A stretch of 64,000 nt of DNA, taken from positions 806,001 through 870,000 of the forward strand of contig NZ_CP107985.1 in assembly GCF_036108815.1 (NCBI RefSeq), written 5' to 3'. The notes beneath the pieces were generated by a model. That model made no database searches, was not told the DNA's origin, and saw only the letters and a list, made by a program, of their open reading frames with translations. The DNA is from Streptomyces sp. NBC_00353. Its GTDB lineage: Bacteria > Actinomycetota > Actinomycetes > Streptomycetales > Streptomycetaceae. Positions 41,318 to 49,670 of this stretch are shown one piece after another; position 1 is the stretch's first letter; each line of letters begins with the position of its first letter. A program made the position numbers and the translations under genes.

Positions 41318-42493
41318 GTGAACAGATTCGTGACCGCTGAGCGTGCTCTGCGCACGGCGGCGCCCCACCAGTTGCTCGACGCGGTCCGTCGCGTGCTCGC
41401 TGAGGAGTACGCGGCGGACTCCGTCGAGCTCTTCATGGCCGACTACGGCCTGACGGTGCTACAGCCGGTGTCCGTGCTGCCGCACACCCTGGAGCCGGTG
41501 TCGGTGCACAACAGCCCGGCCGGGCGCGCTTTCGGCGCCCAGGAGCCTTTCATCGAGGGCCTCCCGGAGGGCTCGGAGGGCTTGGTGCGCGTGCATCTGC
41601 CCGTCACCGTGCGGGGGGACCGGCTCGGCGTCCTGTCGGTGACCCTGCCGGGCGGGGAGCATGCGCGCAGCTGCCTGGGGGAGCTGGGGGAGATCGCCGA
41701 GGTGCTCGGGCATGAGGTGGTCGTGGCCGAGCGGGACACGGACCTCTATCTGCAGGCGCGACGCAAGGACCGGCTGACCCTGGCCGCCGAGATGCAGTGG
41801 CAGCTGCTTCCGGGCCGGTCCTGCGCCAGCCCGGAATACGAGCTGGGGGCGCAGCTGGAGCCGGCGTACGCGATCTTCGGCGACAACTTCGACTGGTCGG
41901 CGACCGCCGACCGGCTGATGCTGTACGTCTCCAACGGCATGGGCGAGGGGATAGAGGCCTCCCTGCTGACGAACCTGGCCGTCAACGCCCTGCGCAACGC
42001 CCGGCGGGCCGGCATCCCCCTCGCCGACCAGGCGGCCCTCGCCGACCAGGCGGTCTACGCCCACTACCGGGGCCACTGCTACCTGTCCGTCCTCATGTTC
42101 GACTTCGACCTCATCAGCGGGCGGGCCCAGGTCGTGGACGCCGGCTCCCCGCAGCTGCTGCGCCTGCGCAGCGGCACGGTCGAGCGCGTCACCTTCGAGG
42201 CCCAGTTGCCGCTGGGCATGTTCGAGGAGACCGACTACGTGGCGCAGGAGTTCGAGGTCGAGCCGGGTGACCGCCTCGTCTTCGTCAGCGACGGGGTCCA
42301 TGCGGTCGCCTCCCCGGATGGAGAGACGTACGGGGACGCCGCCCTGGCGCGAGCGATCTTGTCCACCCAGCTGCTTCCCGCCGCCGAGGTCCCCCGGGCC
42401 GTCCTGCGGGAGCTGACGGGGCACCGCGGCCAGGCGATGCCGAGTGATGACGCCCTCGTGGTCTGCCTGGACTGGCGCGGGCGGCCGCGGTGA
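41318..42493 (+). CDS. PP2C/SpoIIE-family phosphatase, variant active site
   Basis: 391 residues from GTG 41318 (ATG 41252 alternative; family members normally start at this point). N-terminal GAF-like sensor: ALRTAAPHQLLDAVRRVLAE, AADSVELFMADYGLTVLQPV. C-terminal SpoIIE domain: AYAIFGDNFDWSATADRLML, SNGMGEGIEASLLTNLAVNA, LVFVSDGVHAVASPDG, SDDALVVCLDW. Where canonical SpoIIE enzymes have GGDWYD and the metal-binding GDVxGHG, this conserved Streptomyces subfamily has GDNFD and SNGMGEG: the second site lacks the Asp, so activity may be reduced or changed. First gene of the stress island, transcribed towards rsbR. The gap to rsbR has a MarR-like operator. Confidence 0.85.
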   Translation: MNRFVTAERALRTAAPHQLLDAVRRVLAEEYAADSVELFMADYGLTVLQPVSVLPHTLEPVSVHNSPAGRAFGAQEPFIEGLPEGSEGLVRVHLPVTVRGDRLGVLSVTLPGGEHARSCLGELGEIAEVLGHEVVVAERDTDLYLQARRKDRLTLAAEMQWQLLPGRSCASPEYELGAQLEPAYAIFGDNFDWSATADRLMLYVSNGMGEGIEASLLTNLAVNALRNARRAGIPLADQAALADQAVYAHYRGHCYLSVLMFDFDLISGRAQVVDAGSPQLLRLRSGTVERVTFEAQLPLGMFEETDYVAQEFEVEPGDRLVFVSDGVHAVASPDGETYGDAALARAILSTQLLPAAEVPRAVLRELTGHRGQAMPSDDALVVCLDWRGRPR

Positions 42494-42561
42494 GGGCCGT
42501 CACGCGCGTCCCGCCCAGGTTTCAGTGATCACGTGTTGTTTGCGCCATACCGCAGGCGCTA

Positions 42562-42583
42562 ATGTTTGTCATACGGCAACTAT
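42562..42583. promoter_or_regulatory. Putative MarR-type operator upstream of rsbR
   Basis: Identical to the perfect palindrome at 40529-40550 at 17 of 22 positions (TTGTCAT and GCAACTAT kept). Lies 55 bp upstream of the rsbR start, in the promoter region of the rsbR-rsbS-rsbT operon. Confidence 0.5.
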
Positions 42584-42637
42584 TGGCTGATCGCCTGCCG
42601 TCCGGTGGCCACATGGCCCCTTATCCATAGGGAGAAG

Positions 42638-43537
42638 ATGCAGGTGTCAGAACAGGAAGCGGCCTCCGGATCGGCGGCGCAGCAGATAGGCACGTTCCTT
42701 GAGCGGCGCCAGGAACAGATCGCTCAGCGATGGGCCGACGCCACCCTGTTCCGGACCGTGTTCACGGTCTCCCGGGACGAGGCGGTGGAGGCGAGCAAGG
42801 CCGTGGTGGACGCCCTGGCCGCGGTGGCCGCTTCTGGACGGTTGGAGGACATCACGGCGCCGGGCTTCGGGCCGGTGCGTGAGCAGCTCGCACGGATGGC
42901 GGCTTCCCGGACTCGCGGTGGATCCACTCCGGCCCAGATAGCCGACGAAGTGGCCGACCTGCGTGAGCCGGCGATCAGCCTGCTGCGCGGCGAACTCCCG
43001 GATCCGTCCGATGCACACTCCCAGGAATGCCTGCTGGCCCTGACGGTACTGATGGGCACCCTGCGCCTGGTGGTGATGGAGACGGCCCTCAGTACGGGCG
43101 AGGAACTGATCGAACGGCAGCGTCAGCAGCTGCTGGAAGTGGCCACCCCGGTGATCAATCTGTGGGAGGGCATCGTGGCCGTCCCGCTCATCGGCACCCT
43201 GGACAGCGCCCGCAGCCAGGTGGTGATGGAGAGCCTGCTGGACGCGATCGTCACAGAGCGAGCCCGGTACGCCATCCTCGACATCACCGGCGTTCCCACG
43301 GTCGACTCCCTGGTCGCCCAGCACCTGATGAAGACCGTGGCCGCGGCCAGGCTGATGGGCGCCGAATGCGTCGTCTCGGGCATTCGCCCCGCGATCGCTC
43401 AGACCATCGTTCACCTCGGCATCGACCTGGGAGCCGTCCTCACCCGCACTTCGCTGGCCGACGCCCTGGCACACGCCTTGAGCCAGCAAGGCATCGAAGT
43501 CTCACCACGCACGCCAGTCGGTGTGAGCCGACGGTGA
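42638..43537 (+). CDS. rsbR: RsbR-type stressosome scaffold/sensor protein
   Basis: 299 residues from ATG 42638 (GGGAGAAG upstream). N-terminal all-helical sensor domain (residues 1-160: IGTFLERRQEQIAQRWADAT, ISLLRGELPDPSDAHSQECL), then C-terminal STAS domain: AVPLIGTLDSARSQVVMESL, LDITGVPTVDSLVAQHLMKT, VVSGIRPAIAQTIVHLGIDL. Thr in DITGVPTVDS is the site RsbT phosphorylates in B. subtilis RsbR. Forms the stressosome with RsbS. The gene overlaps rsbS by three bases (GTGA), so the two are translationally coupled. Confidence 0.9.
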   Translation: MQVSEQEAASGSAAQQIGTFLERRQEQIAQRWADATLFRTVFTVSRDEAVEASKAVVDALAAVAASGRLEDITAPGFGPVREQLARMAASRTRGGSTPAQIADEVADLREPAISLLRGELPDPSDAHSQECLLALTVLMGTLRLVVMETALSTGEELIERQRQQLLEVATPVINLWEGIVAVPLIGTLDSARSQVVMESLLDAIVTERARYAILDITGVPTVDSLVAQHLMKTVAAARLMGAECVVSGIRPAIAQTIVHLGIDLGAVLTRTSLADALAHALSQQGIEVSPRTPVGVSRR

Positions 43538-43938
43538 ACGGCTCTCCCTCCGGTCTCGCAAGCTCGGTTCCGGTGCTGGTCCTCGGAGACATGCTGCTGG
43601 TCACCCTGCAGGGCGAACTGCACGACGGTATGGCCGAACAACTCCAGCAGGACATCACCCATCGCATCGCGCACAGCACGGCAACCGGCGTGGTGATCGA
43701 CATCTCCGGGGTGGACATCGTCGACTCGTTCCTCGGGCGGGTCCTCGCCGAGATCGCCTCCAGCGCACGTCTGCTGGCCGCACGCACGGTGCTGGCCGGG
43801 ATGCGGCCCGCCGTGGCGATCACACTCGTCGAGCTGGGGCTCACTCTGCCCGGGCTGCACACCGCCCTGGACGTCGACCGCGCGAGGGAGCTGCTCATGC
43901 GGCCCGACCCCTCCGTGGACGGGGAGGGCGGCCCATGA
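43534..43938 (+). CDS. rsbS: RsbS-type STAS-domain stressosome protein
   Basis: 134 residues from GTG 43534, overlapping the rsbR stop. Single STAS domain: VPVLVLGDMLLVTLQGELHD, VIDISGVDIVDSFLGRVLAE, LLAARTVLAGMRPAVAITLV. Ser in DISGVDIVDSF is the conserved RsbT phosphorylation site. Unphosphorylated RsbS sequesters RsbT; phosphorylation releases it to activate an RsbU-type phosphatase. Overlaps rsbT by four bases (ATGA). Confidence 0.92.
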   Translation: MNGSPSGLASSVPVLVLGDMLLVTLQGELHDGMAEQLQQDITHRIAHSTATGVVIDISGVDIVDSFLGRVLAEIASSARLLAARTVLAGMRPAVAITLVELGLTLPGLHTALDVDRARELLMRPDPSVDGEGGP

Positions 43939-44384
43939 TGCATGCTTCCCGCCACGCCACTGCGACGAGCCTGCCCATCGGCTCGGACGCGGACCTGGCC
44001 TGGGTACGGCAGCGGGTGCGGCAGGCCGCGGCCGAACTCGGATTCGGTCTGGTGCAACAGACCAAGCTGATCACCGCGGCCAGTGAACTGGCCCGCAACA
44101 CCCTCGTCCACGGAGGAGGCGGACACGTGGACATCACACCACTGGACCACGGGCAACCTCGCGGGCTACGGCTGTCCTTCATCGATTCGGGTCCCGGCAT
44201 CCGCGACCTCGAGCAGGCGATGACCGACGGCTACACCTCCGGCGGCGGCCTGGGCCTGGGCCTGGGCGGGGCCAAACGGCTGTTGCAGGAGTTCGCCGTC
44301 GACAGCCGACCCGGTCAGGGCACCACCGTCACCGTCGTCGCCTGGGCCTCCGGCCCGCCTGCGCCCCGACCGGGGTCCGGGTGA
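43935..44384 (+). CDS. rsbT: RsbT-type serine/threonine kinase
   Basis: 149 residues from ATG 43935. GHKL kinase: N-box ITAASELARNTLVHGGGGHV, G1 LSFIDSGPGIRDLEQAMTDG, G2 GGGLGLGLGGAKRLLQEFAV. Phosphorylates RsbR and RsbS in the stressosome and then binds the phosphatase RsbU. Length matches B. subtilis RsbT. Overlaps the next gene by four bases (GTGA). Confidence 0.93.
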   Translation: MMHASRHATATSLPIGSDADLAWVRQRVRQAAAELGFGLVQQTKLITAASELARNTLVHGGGGHVDITPLDHGQPRGLRLSFIDSGPGIRDLEQAMTDGYTSGGGLGLGLGGAKRLLQEFAVDSRPGQGTTVTVVAWASGPPAPRPGSG

Positions 44385-45442
44385 GCCGGGTGTGGGACAT
44401 CCCGGTGCACGACTCGACCAGAGTCCGGGATGTCCACGTGGCGGCCGAATCGGCCTCCGCCCGTGCTGGGCTCGGCCCCCACCGCACCGCAGTCGCCACC
44501 CTGGTGGCCACCGAGCTGGCGACCAACCTCCTCAAGCACGCCGGCGGCGGACGCATCGTGATCAATCTCGTCGAGCGGGCGCCCGTCGGCGCCTACGCCC
44601 ACGGGCCCTCGGTTCAGCTCGTCTCCCTCGACCACGGCCCAGGCATCGCCGATGTCACCGTGGCGCTGCGCGACGGCTTCACCACCGCCGCCGCCTCACT
44701 GGGCGCGGGCCTGGGAACCTGCCTGCGCATATCCAACGACTTCGACCTGCACAGCGCCCCTGGACGGGGAACGGTCGCGGTGGCCCGCATCGACCACGAG
44801 CCGGCCTCCCGGCATGTGCGGCCGGATCAGCGCCCAACGGGCCCACGGGCGGGAGGAATCAACGTCTCCCTCGCCCGAGCCGAGTACTCCGGTGACGCCT
44901 GGAGCTGGGTACGCGCCGGCACACAGGTGACCCTGATGCTGGCCGACGGGCTCGGCCACGGCGCCAAGGCCGCGGAGGCATCCGGCGCCGCCACGGAAGA
45001 ACTGCGCTGCGCGGCCCACCTGTCGCCCGCCGAGATCCTCAGGCGCCTGCATGCCAGGCTACGACCCACCCGGGGCGCGGCCGTCGCGGTGGCACAACTC
45101 GATGCGGACGCCGAACAGCTCTGCTTCGCCGGGGTCGGCAACATCGGCGCGCGACTGCACACCGCCGACGGCTGGAAACCGCTCCTCTCCCACCCCGGCA
45201 TCGTCGGCGCGCACTACCCGGCCACCGTGCCCGTCCATCGGGTTCCGTGGCGGCCCGACAGCCTGCTGGTCCTGCACAGCGACGGGCTGCCCAGCCGCTG
45301 GACGCCACCGAACGACACTCTCCTCCTCGCCCGCGACCCGGCGGTGGTGGCCGCGACCGTCCTGCGGGATGCCGGCAGCGACGCCCGCCCCGTGCGCGAC
45401 GACACCAGCCTGGCCGTACTGGCCCCCGACGACCGGACCTGA
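44381..45442 (+). CDS. Fused GHKL (RsbT-like) and PP2C (RsbX-like) protein
   Basis: 353 residues from GTG 44381. N-terminal half is a second GHKL domain: VATELATNLLKHAGGGRIVI, LVSLDHGPGIADVTVALRDG, SLGAGLGTCLRISNDFDLHS. C-terminal half is a PP2C of the small RsbX type: VSLARAEYSGDAWSWVRAGT, LMLADGLGHGAKAAEASGAA, LLVLHSDGLPSRW, RDDTSLAVLAPD, with all metal Asp kept. RsbX resets the stressosome by dephosphorylating RsbR/RsbS. Fusion of kinase-like and phosphatase domains is a known actinobacterial form but its mechanism is not established. Fourth gene of the operon. Confidence 0.88.
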   Translation: MSRVWDIPVHDSTRVRDVHVAAESASARAGLGPHRTAVATLVATELATNLLKHAGGGRIVINLVERAPVGAYAHGPSVQLVSLDHGPGIADVTVALRDGFTTAAASLGAGLGTCLRISNDFDLHSAPGRGTVAVARIDHEPASRHVRPDQRPTGPRAGGINVSLARAEYSGDAWSWVRAGTQVTLMLADGLGHGAKAAEASGAATEELRCAAHLSPAEILRRLHARLRPTRGAAVAVAQLDADAEQLCFAGVGNIGARLHTADGWKPLLSHPGIVGAHYPATVPVHRVPWRPDSLLVLHSDGLPSRWTPPNDTLLLARDPAVVAATVLRDAGSDARPVRDDTSLAVLAPDDRT

Positions 45443-45446
45443 GCCT

Positions 45447-47234
45447 ATGACCGCCGCCTCCGAAGCCTGGAAGATCAGCTCACCTGCTGACGCGGCCCGC
45501 GCCCGCATTCTCGTAGCGCGTCTCACGGCGCAAGCCGGTGTACCCCTGATCGAGCGCGCACGCTTCCTGACCACCCTCACCGCACGCCTGCGGCAGTGCC
45601 TCGAACAAGGCGGCGTCTGGGAACTGCACGTCGACACACGCCGAACCGTCGTCTCCGACGAGCACGGGCGCCCGGAGATCACCGTGTGGCCGGCCGGCGG
45701 TCCATCACACGATCCGTCACCCTGGCAGCTCACACTCCCCTGCCCCGAACCCGCACGGCCCGACATGCCCGACAGTGACATGGGCGAGACAGCACTCGCC
45801 GAGGCCTTCCTGGCCGCGGACGACGACACCGCCGCGGTCCTCGGCAGGCTGGACCAACAGGAGGAGCTGGTCCGCTTCCACCGTGAGGAACTGCACCAGA
45901 CCAACCAGGGCGTTCTGGCACTCCATGCCGAACTGGACGCCTCCGCGCTCGTCCAGCAGGAACTGCTCGACGCCGAACGAGCGGCCCGGAGTGAGGCGGA
46001 GAAAGCTCGGCGCCTGCTGACCTTCCTGGCGGACGCCAGCGCAGAGGTGACCGCGTCCCTCAACCACGAGGACATCCAGCGCCGGCTGCCCGACCTCCTG
46101 GTCCCCGAATACGCCAGCCACGTCGACGTCTGGCTCTTCGACGACGAAGAAGTCGCGCGAGGCGCTCACCGTCCGGCTGCCGCGGTCGCCGCCGCCCGAA
46201 CGGGCCGTCCGCAGCACGCCGGCGCCCATCCCGGCGGCCTGCCCGGCGTCGACGACCTGCCGCCCTCCGCCCTGGCCCCCGCGCAACCGCTGCTGTGCAT
46301 CCCCCTCACCGCCCGCCGCACCCTGGGGGTGCTCACGCTCGGAGCCCCCGGCCCCCGATTCGACCCGGACACATCCGTCATGCTGGTCGAACTGACCCGC
46401 CGCATCGGCATCGCTCTGGACCATGCCCGCCGCTACGAGCAGCACCGGGACATCGCCGAAGCCCTGCAGCGCGCCCAGCTCACCGACCTGCCCACCGCCG
46501 AGGGCCTGCTCCTGGCCGCCCGGTACCAGCCCGCCACCCGCGGACTCAACATCGGGGGTGACTGGTACGACGCCTTCACGCAGCCCGACGGGAGCCTGCT
46601 GGCCGTCATAGGAGACGTCACCGGGCACGGGCTGCGTGCGGCCATCATGATGGGACAGCTGCGTACCGCGCTGCGCGCCTACGCCGTCGATGGCGACAGC
46701 CCCGCACAGCTCCTCACCCGCCTGCACCGGCTGCTGCGCCACCAGCAGCCGGAGCTGTACGCGACCGCCGCCATCGCCCGTTTCAGGCCCGGCGATCCCA
46801 CCGTCGTCTGGGCATCCGCCGGGCATCCGCCGCCCGTGGTGCGGGCACCCGATGCAACAGTGCGCGTTCTGAGCACCAAACCGGGGGTCATGCTGGGCGT
46901 TCCCCTGCCATACGTATACGAGGACCACTCCATCGAGCTGGCGCCCGGCTCGACGCTCGCCCTCTACACCGACGGGCTGGTCGAGCGCCGCGCCCTAGGG
47001 ATAGACCTCGGGATCGATCGTCTCGCCCGGGCCCTGTCCTCGCTGAGCACGAGGGAACTGGAACAGGATCTGGATGTCGCGGCCGACTCGCTGCTCATGC
47101 CCCTGCTGTACGACTCCGAGCACGACGACGATGTCTGCCTGCTGCTGTGCCGCACCACACCCACACCGCCGACCAGCCCGTCACAGGACGTCCAGGCCGA
47201 CGTGCCGTGTATGCATCCCCGTCACCCGGAATGA
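45447..47234 (+). CDS. RsbU-like multidomain phosphatase (GHKL-like, coiled-coil, GAF, SpoIIE)
   Basis: 595 residues from ATG 45447, 4 bp after the previous gene. Order: N-terminal GHKL-like domain (1-105; ARARILVARLTAQAGVPLIE, LRQCLEQGGVWELHVDTRR), coiled coil (about 125-190, HREELHQTNQGVLALHAELD), GAF (195-340), and SpoIIE phosphatase (365-570) with canonical GGDWYDAF, GDVTGHGLRAA, YTDGLVERR and DDDVCLLL. It would dephosphorylate an anti-anti-sigma factor when activated by RsbT. The likely effector of the operon. A decayed SpoIIE fragment follows (47272-47424). Confidence 0.9.
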   Translation: MTAASEAWKISSPADAARARILVARLTAQAGVPLIERARFLTTLTARLRQCLEQGGVWELHVDTRRTVVSDEHGRPEITVWPAGGPSHDPSPWQLTLPCPEPARPDMPDSDMGETALAEAFLAADDDTAAVLGRLDQQEELVRFHREELHQTNQGVLALHAELDASALVQQELLDAERAARSEAEKARRLLTFLADASAEVTASLNHEDIQRRLPDLLVPEYASHVDVWLFDDEEVARGAHRPAAAVAAARTGRPQHAGAHPGGLPGVDDLPPSALAPAQPLLCIPLTARRTLGVLTLGAPGPRFDPDTSVMLVELTRRIGIALDHARRYEQHRDIAEALQRAQLTDLPTAEGLLLAARYQPATRGLNIGGDWYDAFTQPDGSLLAVIGDVTGHGLRAAIMMGQLRTALRAYAVDGDSPAQLLTRLHRLLRHQQPELYATAAIARFRPGDPTVVWASAGHPPPVVRAPDATVRVLSTKPGVMLGVPLPYVYEDHSIELAPGSTLALYTDGLVERRALGIDLGIDRLARALSSLSTRELEQDLDVAADSLLMPLLYDSEHDDDVCLLLCRTTPTPPTSPSQDVQADVPCMHPRHPE

Positions 47235-47271
47235 GCGAATCGATCCCTCGTTCATTCCGCACAGCCCGGCA

Positions 47272-47424
47272 GCGGCGGCCCCGCACGAGGCGGCGCGCGC
47301 CATGGTCTCCGGTCTGATCGAGCACTTCGGCAGCAGGGAACTCGCCGCCGACGCCGCGGTCGTCCGCCTGGACCGGAAAAGCCGCAGCATCGAGACGGCA
47401 CGGCACACGACGTCGGCGCACTGA
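47272..47424 (+). pseudogene. SpoIIE phosphatase fragment, C-terminal tail
   Basis: Frame reads AAPHEAARAMVSGLIEHFGS, RELAADAAVVRLDRK. This resembles the end of SpoIIE phosphatases (Pxx-A-xxLVxxLxxHxG and DDxxVVxLxW, with the Asp lost). No other part is present. Ends next to the second marR gene. Confidence 0.4.
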
Positions 47425-47430
47425 CTTCCG

Positions 47431-47937
47431 TCACCGACGGTGTGGATCCTCAGACCTCGACGACGCGGCATCCTGCGCGGCGTGCAAGGCCTGCAGCCCA
47501 CGGCTCAACGCGACCCTCGCGGCCGGTTCCATCACCCCCAACACGGCAGCCAGAGCCTGCGCTCGACGTCCGGCTACATCTCTGAGCACCTGCCGGCCAG
47601 GCACGGTCAGGCTCAGTTGCACCTCGCGGCGTCTGTGGGGATGGGACGCCCGTTCCAGCAAACCGGCCGCCTCAAGGCGGTCACACAGCCGGCTGGCCGT
47701 GGGCAGCCCGATGTCCAGCCGCTCCGCCAGGGCCGTGAGATTCAAGCCAGGCGCCGCCTCCAGAGCATGCAGCGCCCTCAATTGGTGCAGGGACAACCGC
47801 AGCGCCGCGTCCTGTGCAGCGACGGACCACAAATCCGTCAGGCTCTCCACAGCGTCGGCGATCTCCAGCGCGATGGCGTCAGAACCATCGCCCGGTCCCT
47901 TCGCCTGCTCGTCGCCGGGGCCGTCGAGGTGCGTCAC
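47431..47937 (-). CDS. MarR-family regulator 2
   Basis: 168 residues from GTG 47937. Winged helix: LSLHQLRALHALEAAPGLNL, TALAERLDIGLPTASRLCDR, LEAAGLLERASHPHRRREVQ. Same layout as MarR regulator 1 (DRLxAAGxxERxxxPxxRREVxL), suggesting the two are paralogues bracketing the stress operon. A separate candidate operator was not found upstream. Convergent with the rsbU-like gene and phosphatase fragment. Confidence 0.88.
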   Translation of the reverse strand: MTHLDGPGDEQAKGPGDGSDAIALEIADAVESLTDLWSVAAQDAALRLSLHQLRALHALEAAPGLNLTALAERLDIGLPTASRLCDRLEAAGLLERASHPHRRREVQLSLTVPGRQVLRDVAGRRAQALAAVLGVMEPAARVALSRGLQALHAAQDAASSRSEDPHRR

Positions 47938-48059
47938 GAACGAGTCACTTCCAGTAATACCGGGGCCATGCGAATGCCATGCTCATTCAGATGCGGTACC
48001 CGAAGATCCGACCGGCAAGCAACCGATGCCGTGTGCGATCGCCGATCATGCCCACCCGT

Positions 48060-48390
48060 ATCTGCTCTGGCGCGCGAAGGGCGGCTCGATTTCGCAGCCG
48101 CTCAGTCGAGAGCCGCTTCGTCCGTGACCCGGGCCCGCGCGCTGGCCGCCCGGCACCCGGCCTCGTACGCCTGCTGGGACCTCATGCAGCACCCCGACCC
48201 GGCCATCGGTGACACCCGCACACCCTCCCCTGCACCAAGCGGCGGACCCTCCTCCTGGGACTGCTCGCCGAGGCCGGTCCGCCGATCCAGTCCGTACCGG
48301 CGACCGACGATGGGGATGTGGCGGAGCACTGGTACAGGCCCGCCAGGCGCAGGGCATCGAAGGAGTCTTGCAGCCAGGGTTTGGTGTTGA
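48060..48390 (+). pseudogene. ATP-dependent DNA ligase fragment
   Basis: Frames in sequence: RLDFAAAQSRAASSVTRARA, LAARHPASYACWDLMQHP, then a shift to CTKRRTLLLGLLAEAGPPIQ, SVPATDDGDVA, and AQGIEGV. These are motifs of the adenylation domain of LigD-type ATP-dependent DNA ligases (FDLL, RRxLLexL and xGxEGvVxK). Nucleotidyl-Lys motif and OB domain are missing. Frameshifted relic. Confidence 0.55.
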
Positions 48391-48514
48391 CCGATTGACC
48401 ACCATGTTGCCGGTCCGCAGTTCTACCTGTCAGGACCGCCTTTGTCCCTGAGCCCTGCGCAGGTCACGCCGAATCCTGTGGCCAACGCCTGCATTCGGTT
48501 CCTACAGTCGCCAC

Positions 48515-48913
48515 ATGACCACCGAGGACGAGAGCCCAAGTCCGCCCGACATCACCGTGATGCTCAAAGAGCAGACCAGTGCCTGCAAGGCAGCACGCGA
48601 CGCAATCGCCGCCGGCGGCGAGGTAGTGCTCTACGACGGACAGCCGCCACAGTGGATGGTCGTCGGCATCGCTGCGACAAGGCTGAAGCGGTCGTTGAAG
48701 ATCGGCCTGACGACCCTCGGCCTGGACGAGGCCGTTGAGATCCTCCGCGCTCGGCACCGCGACGAGCAATTGCGTACCGGCAACATCGTCGCAGCAGACC
48801 GATCTTGGTTCTTCACCCTGTACTTCGACTCCACCGGGACCGAGCTCTTGGCATGCAGCGGCCTCAAGAACGAGCGTCCCTCGCAGGAGAATGGTCAGGA
48901 GCTCCAGCTGTAG
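48515..48913 (+). CDS. Hypothetical protein
   Basis: 132 residues from ATG 48515. MTTEDESPSPPDITVMLKEQ, ISACKAARDAIAAGGEVVLYD-type N-terminal region (TSACKAARDAIAAGGEVVL), then VVGIAATRLKRSLKIGLTTL and a beta-rich end IVAADRSWFFTLYFDSTGTE. No recognisable family. Ends with an overlap of 19 bp with the convergent gene at 48895, which suggests both are real but their ends were set by local rearrangement. Confidence 0.55.
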   Translation: MTTEDESPSPPDITVMLKEQTSACKAARDAIAAGGEVVLYDGQPPQWMVVGIAATRLKRSLKIGLTTLGLDEAVEILRARHRDEQLRTGNIVAADRSWFFTLYFDSTGTELLACSGLKNERPSQENGQELQL

Positions 48914-49386
48914 AGGCCGCCGCCCGTGTCCACCGCAGACGCCGCAAGCCGGGCAACTCCTTGCAGGACCGCCAGTAGATCATCGTCGGTCATGTCGTCC
49001 CCGTCCTCAGACCGGACCCGCGTGGTCCAGCGGCCTGCAAGCTCTTCCAGCTCGGCGGAGCTCGCATTGGCCAGCGCCCGGGTCAGCCGCTGCGGCAGAG
49101 CGAACACCTCAACGCCATCGTTCAAGGGGGCAGTGACCCACTCCGGCCACGCCCACCCAAGGAGCTGCTCAACTGGCGGGGCCTCGGCCGAAGGCTCCTC
49201 GAAGTACATGTCCCACTCGGCGATGACACTGTCCGGCTCAATGAAACGGCAGGTCACTGACTCAAAGGCCTCACCAGGTCCCCGCAGACTCGTCGCAGCA
49301 GCGGTCTCGTCGTCGGCGGCGAGGAAGAACACTATGTCGTGGGCTATCTGCGCATGATTGTGACGGGATGCGGTAGTTGGAACCAT
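48895..49386 (-). CDS. Hypothetical acidic protein
   Basis: 163 residues from ATG 49386. HNHAQIAHDIVFFLAADDET, VTCRFIEPDSVIAEWDMYFE, PVEQLLGWAWPEWVTAPLND, then an acidic helical tail DDDLLAVLQGVARLAASAV. Possibly a small immunity-like or DUF protein, but I do not recognise the family. Overlaps the convergent gene by 19 bp. Confidence 0.55.
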   Translation of the reverse strand: MVPTTASRHNHAQIAHDIVFFLAADDETAAATSLRGPGEAFESVTCRFIEPDSVIAEWDMYFEEPSAEAPPVEQLLGWAWPEWVTAPLNDGVEVFALPQRLTRALANASSAELEELAGRWTTRVRSEDGDDMTDDDLLAVLQGVARLAASAVDTGGGLYSWSS

Positions 49387-49670
49387 GAGGGTGTGGTGAC
49401 CTTGCGATTCGGACCCCGCAGGTCACGCTTGTTGGAACCAGATGGTCACGCTGCTTGCAACCTGCGGTGAGTTGCCATTCACGTTGGAACCGGTCGCGAG
49501 TCTTCGGCGTTCGCGTGCTGACAGACGCTTCCCTGAGTCACACGCGCCGACCCGGCCGGCCTGGTCGGCGAAACGGATGAACGGATCTTCCAGCAGAGCC
49601 TTCAACGACACGGTTTGTCCCTGACTCGGGCGAAGCCGCCTCACCTGGTGGGTGATGACCGCCGTGCGCA
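49387..49670. other. Gene-free stretch
   Basis: No gene. A repeated phrase TTGGAACC (49433 and 49483 region) is the only structure noticed. Confidence 0.4.
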
